A DNA stretch of 64,000 nt, from assembly GCF_036323735.1 (NCBI RefSeq), contig NC_086034.1, positions 37,952,939 to 38,016,938 of the forward strand, in the 5' to 3' direction. Origin of the DNA: Rattus norvegicus (lineage: Eukaryota; Chordata; Mammalia; Rodentia; Muridae). The translations under genes and the position numbers were made by a program. The notes below the pieces were generated by a model that searched no databases, was not told where the DNA came from, and was given only the letters and a program-made list of their open reading frames with translations. Shown piece by piece: positions 44,600-54,636 of this stretch. The first letter of the stretch is position 1. The number at the start of each line of letters is the position of its first letter.

Positions 44600-45070
44600 A
44601 GCTTATTTCTTTACTCATTCAGCCTGTCAGATAGATGACTGTGAAGTTAGCAGTCATTAGCATATACTCAACGCAGCGTTGAGACTGCTGCTCAACCAGG
44701 CTTTCCTTGAACGGGTTATCCAATCCGTAAATTCCAGGAAGTGGGCTCTTTTGTTTCTTTTTTAGAGAAAACCAACATTTCCCCTTGCCTTTGGCAGCGT
44801 TCTTTGTGTGAAAGTGATGTGGTCAAGTTTTTATTTGTATTGCCTTTCTCCAACGTGCAGCCGTGCAGCCGCTCGGATGATTAACAAGGCTCGCGGGAAA
44901 CCTCCACCTCTGACTGTTTAATTTACCAGGACTTTTAAAAGTGGGGCTGATAAAGTTCATAAATTTATCGCATCTCTGTCAGTTGGTGACACTCATCCAG
45001 TCCCTTTCTTAAACTCTCCAGTTCTGTGCTCTTGCAAAGCCAGGTCACCCATGACAAACCTAATGCAGGG
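44600..45070. promoter_or_regulatory. Candidate conserved non-coding element
   Basis: About 470 bp with several surviving CpG sites (for example 44,671-44,680 and 44,865-44,896) and dense AT-rich homeodomain-like cores such as TTTAAT, TTTATC and ATTAAC near 44,880-44,970. No repeat is recognised inside it. This composition in a CpG-poor, repeat-free setting is what many vertebrate enhancers look like. It is inference only; conservation cannot be seen from one genome. Confidence 0.25.
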
Positions 45071-46915
45071 TGATCAAGTCATAACTAACCTCGAAGTGTT
45101 TCCTTGAGAGTTAAGACCGAAGGCTCTGAATAAAAAGGAGCAGGATCCTTGCTCTGATCTTTTCTGACATTTCCCAAATCCACAAGGCAGAGGGCAAGGC
45201 ACTAGGCTGGGGCACAAGGCTCTCTGAACTCCTAGGTCTCACTCGGGAACTCTTGCTAGTCAGCTTTTGAAGGCAGAGAACAGAATGCACACACACAATG
45301 TATAACCAATGTTTGACTTGCCTGTGGGTTTATTTTATATAAGTATATCAAGAACACTTCATCTGCAAAGAACACTTAAGCGCCAAGGTAGAATAAATAA
45401 ACATATATTAAAACATTGAGTTGAAATTTCTGTTGTTTAATGGATTAGGAAAAAAAAAACCCTCTCCTTCTTCTAGACCTTTCTGGTACAGTTGTAGAAC
45501 AGATTTAATATCCCTCTAGGATTGGGTAAATAATTAGAGGCCCATTTAATCTTTGAGAAAGGATAATGTTACCTCCTCTCTTGTTGGTCAGAATTCACCT
45601 GAAGCGCAGTGGTTTGGATATGTGGTACAAAACACCCTGCATGTTTCTTTCAGGACGGATCGTGTCTTTGCCCTAACCAAGAATCAAGTCTCTGTTAAGG
45701 CAGGCCAAGGAATGCTAACCTTAATAATAGCTAAGGGTACTTTGAGCACCTCCCAAATCAATAATGACAGAGGTAGGCTGATAGCAATTTATGAACTGCA
45801 GTCCTCCAGGGAAACATATTTCAAAGGAGAACTTCATCTAAACTGTGTATCGGCTCAGCTTGCTCAAATGTATGAAGTGTCAAAAAGTTTCTTTGACATT
45901 AGGCTTGTTATTGTCCTTTGATTTATGTACCTATGCAAAATGCAGTAAATAATAAAATTGTTTAGAGGTTTGGTCTGTTAAAGAAGTGATTAGAAACATT
46001 TGCCAATGCTATTCATTTTATTTGTTTTTTTTTTCTCAAATTAAAAAAAAGTTTCCATGCAGCAAATAAATTGTCACAGAAACTTAAAATGACCATCATG
46101 GTATGCAGAAATAACAATGAATTTTCTATGAAATACTCAGAAAGATCTGATCTAAGTGTAGACTGTGCATATATGAAGCATTTGTTCCTCATCATGAATT
46201 CTCTGTAGCAGCATTTCACAGAATATCTTGCTTAGAATTGGAGGCACATTTGTGGAGGTAAATTTGACTTAGGAAAAACACAGCCATCACATTTTCACTT
46301 TTGTAGAAAGTTCTAGTTGGAAAATATAGAGAACTTTTTGACTAGCATCTTTAGTACTAATTGGTTGTCCAGGGACAAATGACTATAAATGCCTCTAAAC
46401 CATACATATGGGTAGCATTGTAAGGACTAAACGGGTTATATTTAGGAGTAAATATGTATATACATACAAATATGCAATAGCCAATAGTGACAAGAGAGGC
46501 CATGAGTTTGCAGGTGAGCAGGAAGCAGTATATGGAAACGTTTTGAGGGAGCAAAGGGAAGGGAAAAATATGTAATTAAATTAGAATCCCTCTTCCCCCA
46601 AAAAATGAAAAAGAAAAGCATCCTGAAAATTCCTGGGTATAGAGAAAGCATTTGTATTTATTAGGAATGGAAATAGGTTTTTTTTGGATGATTCAGTTTC
46701 ACAAAGGTATTAAATATAGTAAAAGAAAAACTAGAAGACAAATCTTTTAAAAACAATTTTGTTTAGACATTTTTGCTCTAGAATTTTACATTTTATTTCA
46801 ATTTAAATTTCTTTTTCATTCTTTTTATAATTATTTAGTCAGATTTTTATATGTGGCAGCTTTAGGCAGAATGTATAAAAGAGCTTACATATGTGCAATT
46901 TGTTCCCTAAGGATT
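45071..46915. other. Repeat-poor unique DNA
   Basis: It contains the longest non-repeat open frame in this part (45,553-45,921, plus, 122 codons). I recognise no domain and see no coding context. I call no gene. The rest is AT-rich. Confidence 0.4.
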
Positions 46916-46929
46916 AAAAAAATACATTA

Positions 46930-46980
46930 GGGCTGGAGAGATGGCTCAGCCGTTAAAGGCTAGGCTCACAACCAAAATAT
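46930..46980 (+). mobile_element. Dwarf B2-derived SINE, 51 bp, with 14-bp TSD
   Basis: It starts like a B2 (GGGCTGGAGAGATGGCTCAG) and then jumps to 'ggctcacaaccaaaatat', missing the middle of a normal B2 including the B box. The flanks AAAAAAATACATTA (46,916-46,929) and AAAAAAATATATTA (46,981-46,994) match at 13 of 14. The TSD shows it was inserted as this short unit and was not trimmed later. I recall similar short units as frequent in rat, but cannot confirm that here. Confidence 0.75.
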
Positions 46981-46994
46981 AAAAAAATATATTA

Positions 46995-48107
46995 AAGTAA
47001 AAGAAATTAAAAACCAGGTACAAGTAGAATCCATTTGCATTTTGCGATAAAATAACAATCCCACCAGAAGTAGATATATGTTAATGTAAAAGTTACTTAA
47101 GGAAGATGCCCTGTTTCTACTTTATCTCTTTCTCTTTGTTTAACTAAGCTGATGGACATCATAAAAAAATCACAGATAAAAAAGAAGCAGGGAGTAAAGT
47201 GGTATCTAAAGCCACTGTTCACATGTCAGCGAAGCTGTTTCCTCAAAAACAGGATGCAGGGAATCTGTGCATAGTTAAGGGAAAGTGGCTGCGTAGAAGC
47301 AGGAGAAAGCACTCTCTGATGGAGTCAGAATTTCTGATTTGTTATCCTGCAAATAAAGCCTGTTTCCTAGGCTGGCTAATATTCTCATGTAGCAACCTGA
47401 GCTATTGATAAGTTATCGGATCCCTCTCCGGAATCAGCTGTTCAGGAAGGATACAGAGAGGAGGGAGCGGGGAGTGTGTGGGAGCAGGCTCTGATAGTGG
47501 CTTTGTAAGAACACCGGGGCAAGAGGGGAGGTAGTATTGAGAAAGGGAGAATAAGACTTAATAGCAGGAAAGCAAGGTGGAGTGGCAAAGAACAAAATCA
47601 AACGAAACAAAGCAGAACACAGCAGGGAGATGGTAGTTCCCTGGGCTGGAGTGGAGTGGGGTGGGGCGGAGGTGGGGTGGTGTGCGTGTGGGGACATGGG
47701 AATGGAAGTGCACTCCAAATAACCAGGCATTGTTGGAGAGGATTCCTAACCAGAACATCAAAGATTTTCCAGGCCTATGAAGTTTTGGAATTTATTGAAA
47801 TAAAATGTATTTCTGTGTATTTTTTTTTCAGGGGAAGGTATACTTTGATTTTTTTCCCCAAAGGTTCCTAATTCAATAAATTGGAATAGCTATTCCTCTA
47901 GTGGATTCACACATTAAGCATTATTGAGTGCCTGAGGTTGACTGTAGGCAGTTTAAGAATATGGGCTTCTAGTATTAAGTCACACTGTCTGGCAATGTTA
48001 TCCATTCCTTTACAGTTGCGGTTCATTCAAACACTTAGACTATTTGCACTAAACTGAGCCAGAGTTTTTTTATACCAGATGGTTTGGGAGACTGGAGGGA
48101 CAATGTG
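46995..48107. other. Unique DNA with a G-rich tract
   Basis: No gene recognised. A G-rich stretch at 47,641-47,700 has many GGGG and GGTGGG runs on the plus strand and could form a G-quadruplex. The rest is ordinary sequence. Confidence 0.4.
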
Positions 48108-48280
48108 GTAGAAGGGCAGGGCATACACACCTATGACTCCAGGACTCTGGAAGCAGAGCATTATGAGTTCAAGGCCTGCCTGAGTTGTATAGTGAGAAAC
48201 TGACTAAAAATGTGAGGGCTGAGTTTGTAGCTCATTTGTAGAGCTCCTGAGTTCCAGTTCCAGCATTGGAAAAAAGATTG
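48108..48280 (+). mobile_element. Composite B1 plus ID-like SINE (B4-related)
   Basis: A B1-like part ('ctggaagcagagcattatga', 'gttcaaggcctgcctgagtt') is followed by an ID-like part ('gggctgagtttgtagctcat', ending 'gttccagcattggaaaaaa'). A fused ID/B1 arrangement is known from the B4/ID_B1 families; here the B1 part comes first. Confidence 0.5.
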
Positions 48281-48499
48281 GATCTAGGTATTTCTGGGAC
48301 ACAGATAGTGTCTGGAATTCTAACTAATGGCAAGGAGATTGAAGGTGTTACATATTTTCTTAACTATAGTTTCTCAGGTGTGAGTCACTTTTCTCTCTAG
48401 GACAAATATCTGAAAACTTCAGAGGAAGAAGTCATTTTGGCTAATGGTTTTAGATGTGTTAACCTATGGTCAGCTTGCTTCATTGCTGTGGGCCTGGAG

Positions 48500-48835
48500 G
48501 GAAGGAGAACATAAGGCAGTAGGAATGAGAGGTGGAGTAAAGTTGCTCACCTTATGATGGCCAGGAATCAGAGAGACAGAAGGGAGGCAGGGATAAGATC
48601 CGCCTCCCTAGAGCATGCCTCCTGTGATCTGCATTTCCCAACTGGGGCTCGCCTCCCAATAACGCCATCATAGGAGTTCCTTTGATGTAATCCAATGATT
48701 ATGCCTGAGCCCTGAGGTGCCAATCACTGTTTCATAATTCAACTTTTTTGTGGGGGGACCGTCTTCAACAACGAGCCTTTCTTGAGGACAGTTCATATAC
48801 AAACACTGACACCTCCTTCCAAAATGAACGTGACA
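48500..48835 (-). mobile_element. Possible old MaLR-type LTR relic
   Basis: 'gttgctcaccttatgatggc', 'caggaatcagagagacagaa' and 'acagttcatatacaaacac' resemble, in reverse, a rodent MaLR-like LTR. Boundaries and family are uncertain. Confidence 0.35.
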
Positions 48836-48917
48836 ATTCTTTGTAGGATGAAATGCTAAGCTCTATTTGTACCAAACATTCTCAACAGTTTTTGATTAGT
48901 GTTTTGCTGATGTCAGC

Positions 48918-49022
48918 TTTATAGATTAGAAAATTGAGGCAGAGAAATCACAAAAAGTCGCTTGAAGTTATGAATGTAATACGTGGACCTGGACTATGAA
49001 CTTTGCCCCTAGGATTCCAGAG
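48918..49022 (-). mobile_element. MIR relic
   Basis: 'tatagattagaaaattgagg', then 'cagagaaatcacaaaaagtc' and 'ctaggattccagagcccatg' keep the reversed order of the ancient mammalian MIR. Confidence 0.55.
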
Positions 49023-49710
49023 CCCATGTGTTTGAGCAGTGAGTCAGCTCCTGTTGCTGCTAATAGAAAGAACGTTGTTACTGGCGTGGGATGTTGTGAT
49101 GGGACTTGATGCATTAAAATGGCCTGACTTTGGATTGATGTATTTTATTTCTGTCCGTGTGGAACATCATATATTCTGTTCAGGCCAGTTCTTCTCTCTT
49201 GAGTTCTTCTTCTCACATGACAGGTGATTTCTTGGGTTTTTGTGGTTCTGTAATTTTGCAGGGAGAAAGTGATAAGAGACTCAAATGAGTTAGAAAGCTA
49301 AAGGATCACGCATACCAGGCTATCTTCTGGAAGCCCTGGGGGAAATTGTGTCTCCTTATGTACCTCCTTTTTACTCCAGGATGGGATTTAATGTTGTAGA
49401 AGTATTGTCTCAGAAAGCTGAGATTGCACGTGTTCAATGTGCCATACCTTGGAGACAACTATTTTAGGCTGGTAATGCCCTATGGACAGTTATACAGGTG
49501 GGCATCTTATTGGTTGATCCATCAAATTCAAATGGGGTTCATTTTTCTCTGTGGAATCAGAATATCCATCAATCTTTAGTGGACTTAAATCCTAAAGACA
49601 GATCACATAGGAAATGTAAGTGTCTTCTCTCACTTTTGTTCTTTGAAAGGTGCTGCTCATCAAAAAATAAACAAATAATGCCCAAACTGACCTTATTAAA
49701 ATCTTTTCCA

Positions 49711-49845
49711 CAGTGGGTCTGGTGGTATACACCTCGAATCTCAGCAGGGACAGGCAGATCAGCAATCTGAGGCAAGCCTGGTCTATGAGTGTCTACAGGA
49801 CAGCCAGGGCTACACAGAGAAACCACCTCTCAGAAACCAAATCAA
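49711..49845 (+). mobile_element. B1 SINE
   Basis: A recognisable B1: 'gtctggtggtatacacctcg', then 'gaggcaagcctggtctatga' and 'gacagccagggctacacaga'. A short A-rich tail follows. Confidence 0.85.
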
Positions 49846-52800
49846 AACATTTTTTTTTCCCATCAGAATTTTGGAGATTTGAGAAGACACATTAAGGTTG
49901 AAAAGAACTTCTTTTTTCCCTCTAGGGGAGAATGGTTCTCAGGAAGAGCAAAGACACATATGGGAAGTTTTAGCTTATCTTTAGTGCCTCAGACACCCAT
50001 TCTAGGTCCCCTGGAAAGGCCAGTGAACAGGATTAAGCTTCAGAGATAGGATGTCAATAACTATGAGTGATGCGTTAGAAAACTCTGTAATTCTTTTTCC
50101 TTTGGGTCACATACAAGAAACAACTTAGTAGCACTGAGGGTGTTATTAACAATGGGTATAGTTTTGTTTTCTCTGTGGCTCTTTTTATGAGTCAAACGGC
50201 TATCTTTGACTCAAATACTTTAAATCAAGTTCCAGAGAGGGAAAACATAAGTCAGTAGATGTCTCAAAGTAAATTTCTATTCCTACATTCTATGCTAAAG
50301 TTGTGTCCCTCAGTTCCCTGTGTTAATCTAGTTAAAATTATGTGGATCTCTGATCAAGAAGCCAATCACACTGATTTGAAAAAATAATTAAAGAAATATG
50401 AGTTTCCCAGTGAACGGTGAAATGGACGAATTATTTTAGCTGTCTCCCCTACTGCACCCTTGGGGTTGTGCAATAAGGCCCCGCCTTTCATCTTTCTTTT
50501 CCAAATGCAATTGTCTTCTTTTAACATCATCTTTCAATTCCAAGGAAGTAATAGCATCTCACCACCTTTCATAACAGTTGGTGCCAAAACAAGAAAGAGA
50601 AAGAGTCTCAAAATTAGTATAATTGGGTCCTTGGATTTCTTGGGGGACATTGTAATAAGTTCCCAGGACACCCCCAGTTGAATCTGAAAAGTGGGAGGTG
50701 AAGACTTTCGCCTGCTACTGTCTCAACATCTTTGCTCATATTTCACCTCAAAAGCAGTGCGCTTCATGGGCTCCACAACTGCTTTCCCCTGGTGCCGGCT
50801 GGACCCCTAATTCCTCCCTGTCAGCACATCTCCACTCCACTCTTACAACTTGGATAAGGACTGGATAAACAGTTGAACTTGTGGGTACTTCTCCAAATGA
50901 AGTTCACCCTCTCGACCTTTGAGGGTTTACCCATTCTTCCTTACTACCCTAAGATGTGTTTGGAATGAATTTTCTCTTAATGGGTTCTATTTGTGGGTGG
51001 GAGAGGCAATAGCTACAGTGCTCAGAGTCATGGACATACTTCAAGCAAGGGACAGGAGCTCTGAAGGAATGTGAGAAGCGATGGGATTCTGAGGAAGGTG
51101 GGTTTGAATGGAGATACTGTATCTCACATGACAGAAATCACCTCCTGACACTGGAGTTGTGCTTGAGTGGTGGTTTTAAAATACTGTAGTTGATTAAAAA
51201 AAATGAAGGCATCAGCGTAAGGCAGAGTAAAATGAATGTGTAACATTTGAGAAGAAGTTAGAAGTCCTGATCAGTTGGAAGGAAGGCAATAAAAAATGTT
51301 AAACATGAAATGTGCAGAAACAGCACCTTCCTTAGCTGGGTCTAAGCCTTCGGTTGTTTTTTTCCAAGGAATTTTTTTTGAAAGCCTGTGGAATTATGTG
51401 ACTTATGGATCTGGCTCCAGGATTGTAAATGCTATAGGAATAGAAAAAGAACTGATTTGAAAGAGAACTTTTTTAAAAAGAGAGTTCTCATGCTGGCACA
51501 TCTATTATCCATAAGAATAAGTTGTTTCCTCATTGTCCTTTCATTTCCAAACCAGAGCCAGAGCTCCTAGGCTCCCCACAACTTGTTTCATGGAAGCCAC
51601 AGCCCCCCTTCAGCTTGAGTGTTTAATTTACTAGGGAGTCGGGCCCCAGAGATGTGTGTAACCCTGCTGTATTTCCATCTAGCTGTTTAGGAATGTTGGA
51701 CTCAGAGGCAGCGTACTCACGTTTGCAACGGTGTGCACTTACATTGTTTATCTTTGCAGATGAGACCTGTTTCCTCTCCTGGGAACAAACGCCATCCTCT
51801 TATTTCTTTCACCAAAAAACAAACAACCCTGAAGTTGCACAAATTACATGATCAGTGAAGTTATCAAGAGGTTTAAGAGTCATTTTTATTTTTCAGAAAG
51901 ACTGTGGTCCACTTAGGAGCGAAGATGAGGTAGGCAGGTAGGAGAACTTGTTTTGCCTGTATGGTGCTGAAGAGCGCCACTCCAGGGAGCAGGTGATGCT
52001 TAATACACAGACCATAAATGGGATCAAAGGCAGAGCTGAACCTAGAGTATCTACTGAAGGCATTGGCGGGGAGATGATTCAGGCAGTGGGAAAGATTTTA
52101 TTACTGTCCGTACTTATTAATCTCTCTTTCTCTTAAGGAGGATCCTATAACTCACCAGTTGCGGTGTGATTTGTCATGCCTTCTCACAGGCAGTGTGTTT
52201 TTGGCTCATTAAGGCTAGTCTTGTCTATGTAACTTGCTCTTTCCTGAGAAATAGAGAATTCTCACATGCCACACCAGTGCAAAGGCCTGGAAAACATGTC
52301 TTATTTCTGTCCTGTGCTGCCAGTGTCAGTCTGTCTCAGTTGGCAGTGTCCTTTTCAGTGTGAGTTCAAGAATAATAGGACACAACGAACCCATTAAAAG
52401 CCTCCACACTGCCGGCCCAGGTCTGCTTATGCCCTTGGGATAGCCAGGCACTGCTGAACACCGGGCTGGACTGGAGGGAATGAAGCTTAGCCAGGTGAGA
52501 TCTCAGTGGGTTTTAGTGCAGGAGAAATAGCCTTCACCACAGATAGTTTCGGTGTAACATCATTTTTCATTGGGGGTGAATAAGGGCTATATAAATCTTT
52601 GAGAGTGAGTAGGGATTTTCAGGGTGGGTGTACATCATTGGTTGAGGCTGAGGTGCTGGGAATGCTTCATTTGCATGAAGAGGTGTTGCTGGGCATATAA
52701 GGAGAGAGGAAGTATAACCTGTAGTCAGGCCATCAGGCTACATGACTACCTCAAAGAAGGCAGAGTTGGTGGTCTGAGGATTGTGTGCACTGGGACAAGC

Positions 52801-53024
52801 AGGTCTAGGGCAAGGAGGAAGTAGTCCTATTTTTGTTGGTCTCAGGACTAGATTTTTGGGGTTTTGACATGTCTCAACCTCATTCTTGCTCTGGACTGGC
52901 TTACCCAGTCACATGGCTTTTCTGCCCCCCACACATTGTGAAGGAGAATTAAAATTTGCTCTTGAATCTGTGGAAAGATTGCTTCTCTGTAGCACAGCTT
53001 GTCAGCACAGGATAGGTAAACATC
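49846..53024. other. 3.2 kb of unique DNA
   Basis: No gene, RNA or clear repeat is recognised. This is one of the longest repeat-free stretches. Short frames of 60-86 codons occur at chance density. Confidence 0.45.
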
Positions 53025-53042
53025 TTTTTTTTTTTCAATCTT
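53025..53042 (+). repeat. Left TSD of the Rpl7 retrocopy (also holds the L1 tail)
   Basis: T11 + CAATC + T corresponds to T10 + CAATC + TTT at 53,928-53,945. It is the L1 3' terminus and A-tail, duplicated when the Rpl7 cDNA was inserted. Confidence 0.8.
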
Positions 53043-53927
53043 TTTTTTTTTTTTTTTTTTTTTTTGCCAAGCTGTGACTGTTTATTAACCGACCAGATTA
53101 TAAAAATACCATGGGCAATACCTTAGTTCATCCGTCTAATAAGCCTGTTTATCTGGTCTTCCCTGTTGCCAGCGTCTCCACCTTCTACAAAATGAGTTGT
53201 CTTTTTCTTCATTCCACCTCGTGGGGAAGACAGTTTGAAGGGCCATAGGAAGTTATTTGCTTCCTTAAAGCGTTTTCCAACTGTATAGATCTCATGAATT
53301 AGATCCTCCATGCAGATGATGCCAAATTTACCAAGAGATCGAGCAATCAAGGAGATATCTGTCAAGGCAATGCGCTTTTTATTGATTTTGCCATAGCCTC
53401 GCTTGTAGATGAGCTCGTTTACTGACTTCAGGTTGGGGTACCCCCATGCAATGTACGGCTCCACGATCCTCAGCATGTTCACTGAAGCCTTGTTGAGCTT
53501 CACAAAGGTGCCATTGAAGATCTGCCGGAGACGGAGCAGCTGCAGCACATTGCGCACCTTTGGGCTCACTCCATTGATACTCGGATTCTGATGACAAAGG
53601 CCAATTTTGGTTCAGCGGGCACATAGAAGTTGCCAGCTTTCCTCGCCATCCTAGCCATGCGAATCTCAGTCCGGTACATCTGTCTGTACTCCTTGTGATA
53701 GTGCTTTGCCTTCTCATAGATGAGCTTCCTCCTTGCCTTTCGCAGTGTCTTCAGGGCAAACTTCTTCCTCAGGCGCTTGACCTTCAACTCTGCGAAATTC
53801 CTTCGCTTTTTCTTAAGGGTTTCTGGCACGGCAGGAACCTTTTTCTTCTTAAGGGTTCCTGGCGCAGCGGCAACCTTCTTTTTCTTCTCTGGTATAGCCT
53901 CCATGGTTCCAGCCGGAAAAAGAGAAG
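53041..53927 (-). pseudogene. Rpl7-ps: Rpl7 processed pseudogene, nearly intact
   Basis: An intronless copy of the mRNA for ribosomal protein L7 of the large subunit, from the cap region to the A-tail. The 5' end (53,927) begins with C and a pyrimidine tract, as expected for a terminal oligopyrimidine mRNA. The coding part is 53,904-53,123 and the AATAAA complement is at 53,082-53,087, followed by A25. The frame is 782 nt, one less than the 783 of a 260-codon Rpl7. A single G is missing near 53,578 (after AFVIRIR) and splits it into about 109 and 148 residues. Outside that the protein looks normal, with only a few apparent substitutions and no stop. It retains the N-terminal '[19 protein letters not shown]' repeat-like basic region. 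The TSD of about 18 bp lies in an L1 A-tail. Recent, non-coding as full-length protein. Confidence 0.97.
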
Positions 53928-53945
53928 TTTTTTTTTTCAATCTTT
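53928..53945 (+). repeat. Right TSD of the Rpl7 retrocopy
   Basis: TTTTTTTTTTCAATCTTT, partner of 53,025-53,042. It overlaps the true 3' end of the second L1. Confidence 0.8.
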
Positions 53946-54636
53946 ATTGAGTATTTATTTACATTTCGATTGTTATTCCCCTTCCTTAACCCCTCCCCTT
54001 CCCCTTCTATATGAACTTCCCCTTCCCATTCTCCCCCCATTACCACCTTCTCCCCCGCAATAATCACATTCACTGGGGGTTCAGTCTTGGCAGGACCAAG
54101 GGCTTTCCCTTCCACTGGTGCTCTTACTAGGCTATTCATTGCTACCTTTGAGGTCAGAGTCCAGGGTCAGTCCTTGTATAGTCTTTGGGTAGTGGCTTAG
54201 TCTCTGGAAGCTCTGGTTGGTTGGCATTGTTGTTCATATGGGGCCTCGAGCCCCTTCAAGCTCTTTCAGTCCTTTCTCTGATTCCTTCAACGGGGGTCCT
54301 GTTCTCAGTTCAGTGGATTGCTGCTGGCATTCGCCTATGTATTTGCTGTATTCTGGGTGTGTCTCTCAGGAGAGATCTACATGCGGTTCCTGTCTGCCTG
54401 CACTTCTTTACTTCATCCATCTTATCTAGTTTGGTGGCTGTATATGTATGGGCCACATGTGGGGCAGGCTCTGAATGGGTGTTCCTTCTGTCTCTGTTTT
54501 AATCTTTGCCTCTCTATTCCCTGCCAAGGGTATTCTTGTTCCCCTTTTAAAGAAGGAGTGAAGCATTCGCATTTTGGTCATCATTCTTGAGTTTCATGTG
54601 TTCTAGGCATCTAGTAGGGTAATTCAAGCATTTGGG

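Noticed and set aside
53123..53940. Two overlapping frames that look like an L7 gene in two exons
   Set aside because: There is no intron. A single missing G splits one intronless frame, and the A-tail and TSD show a retrocopy.
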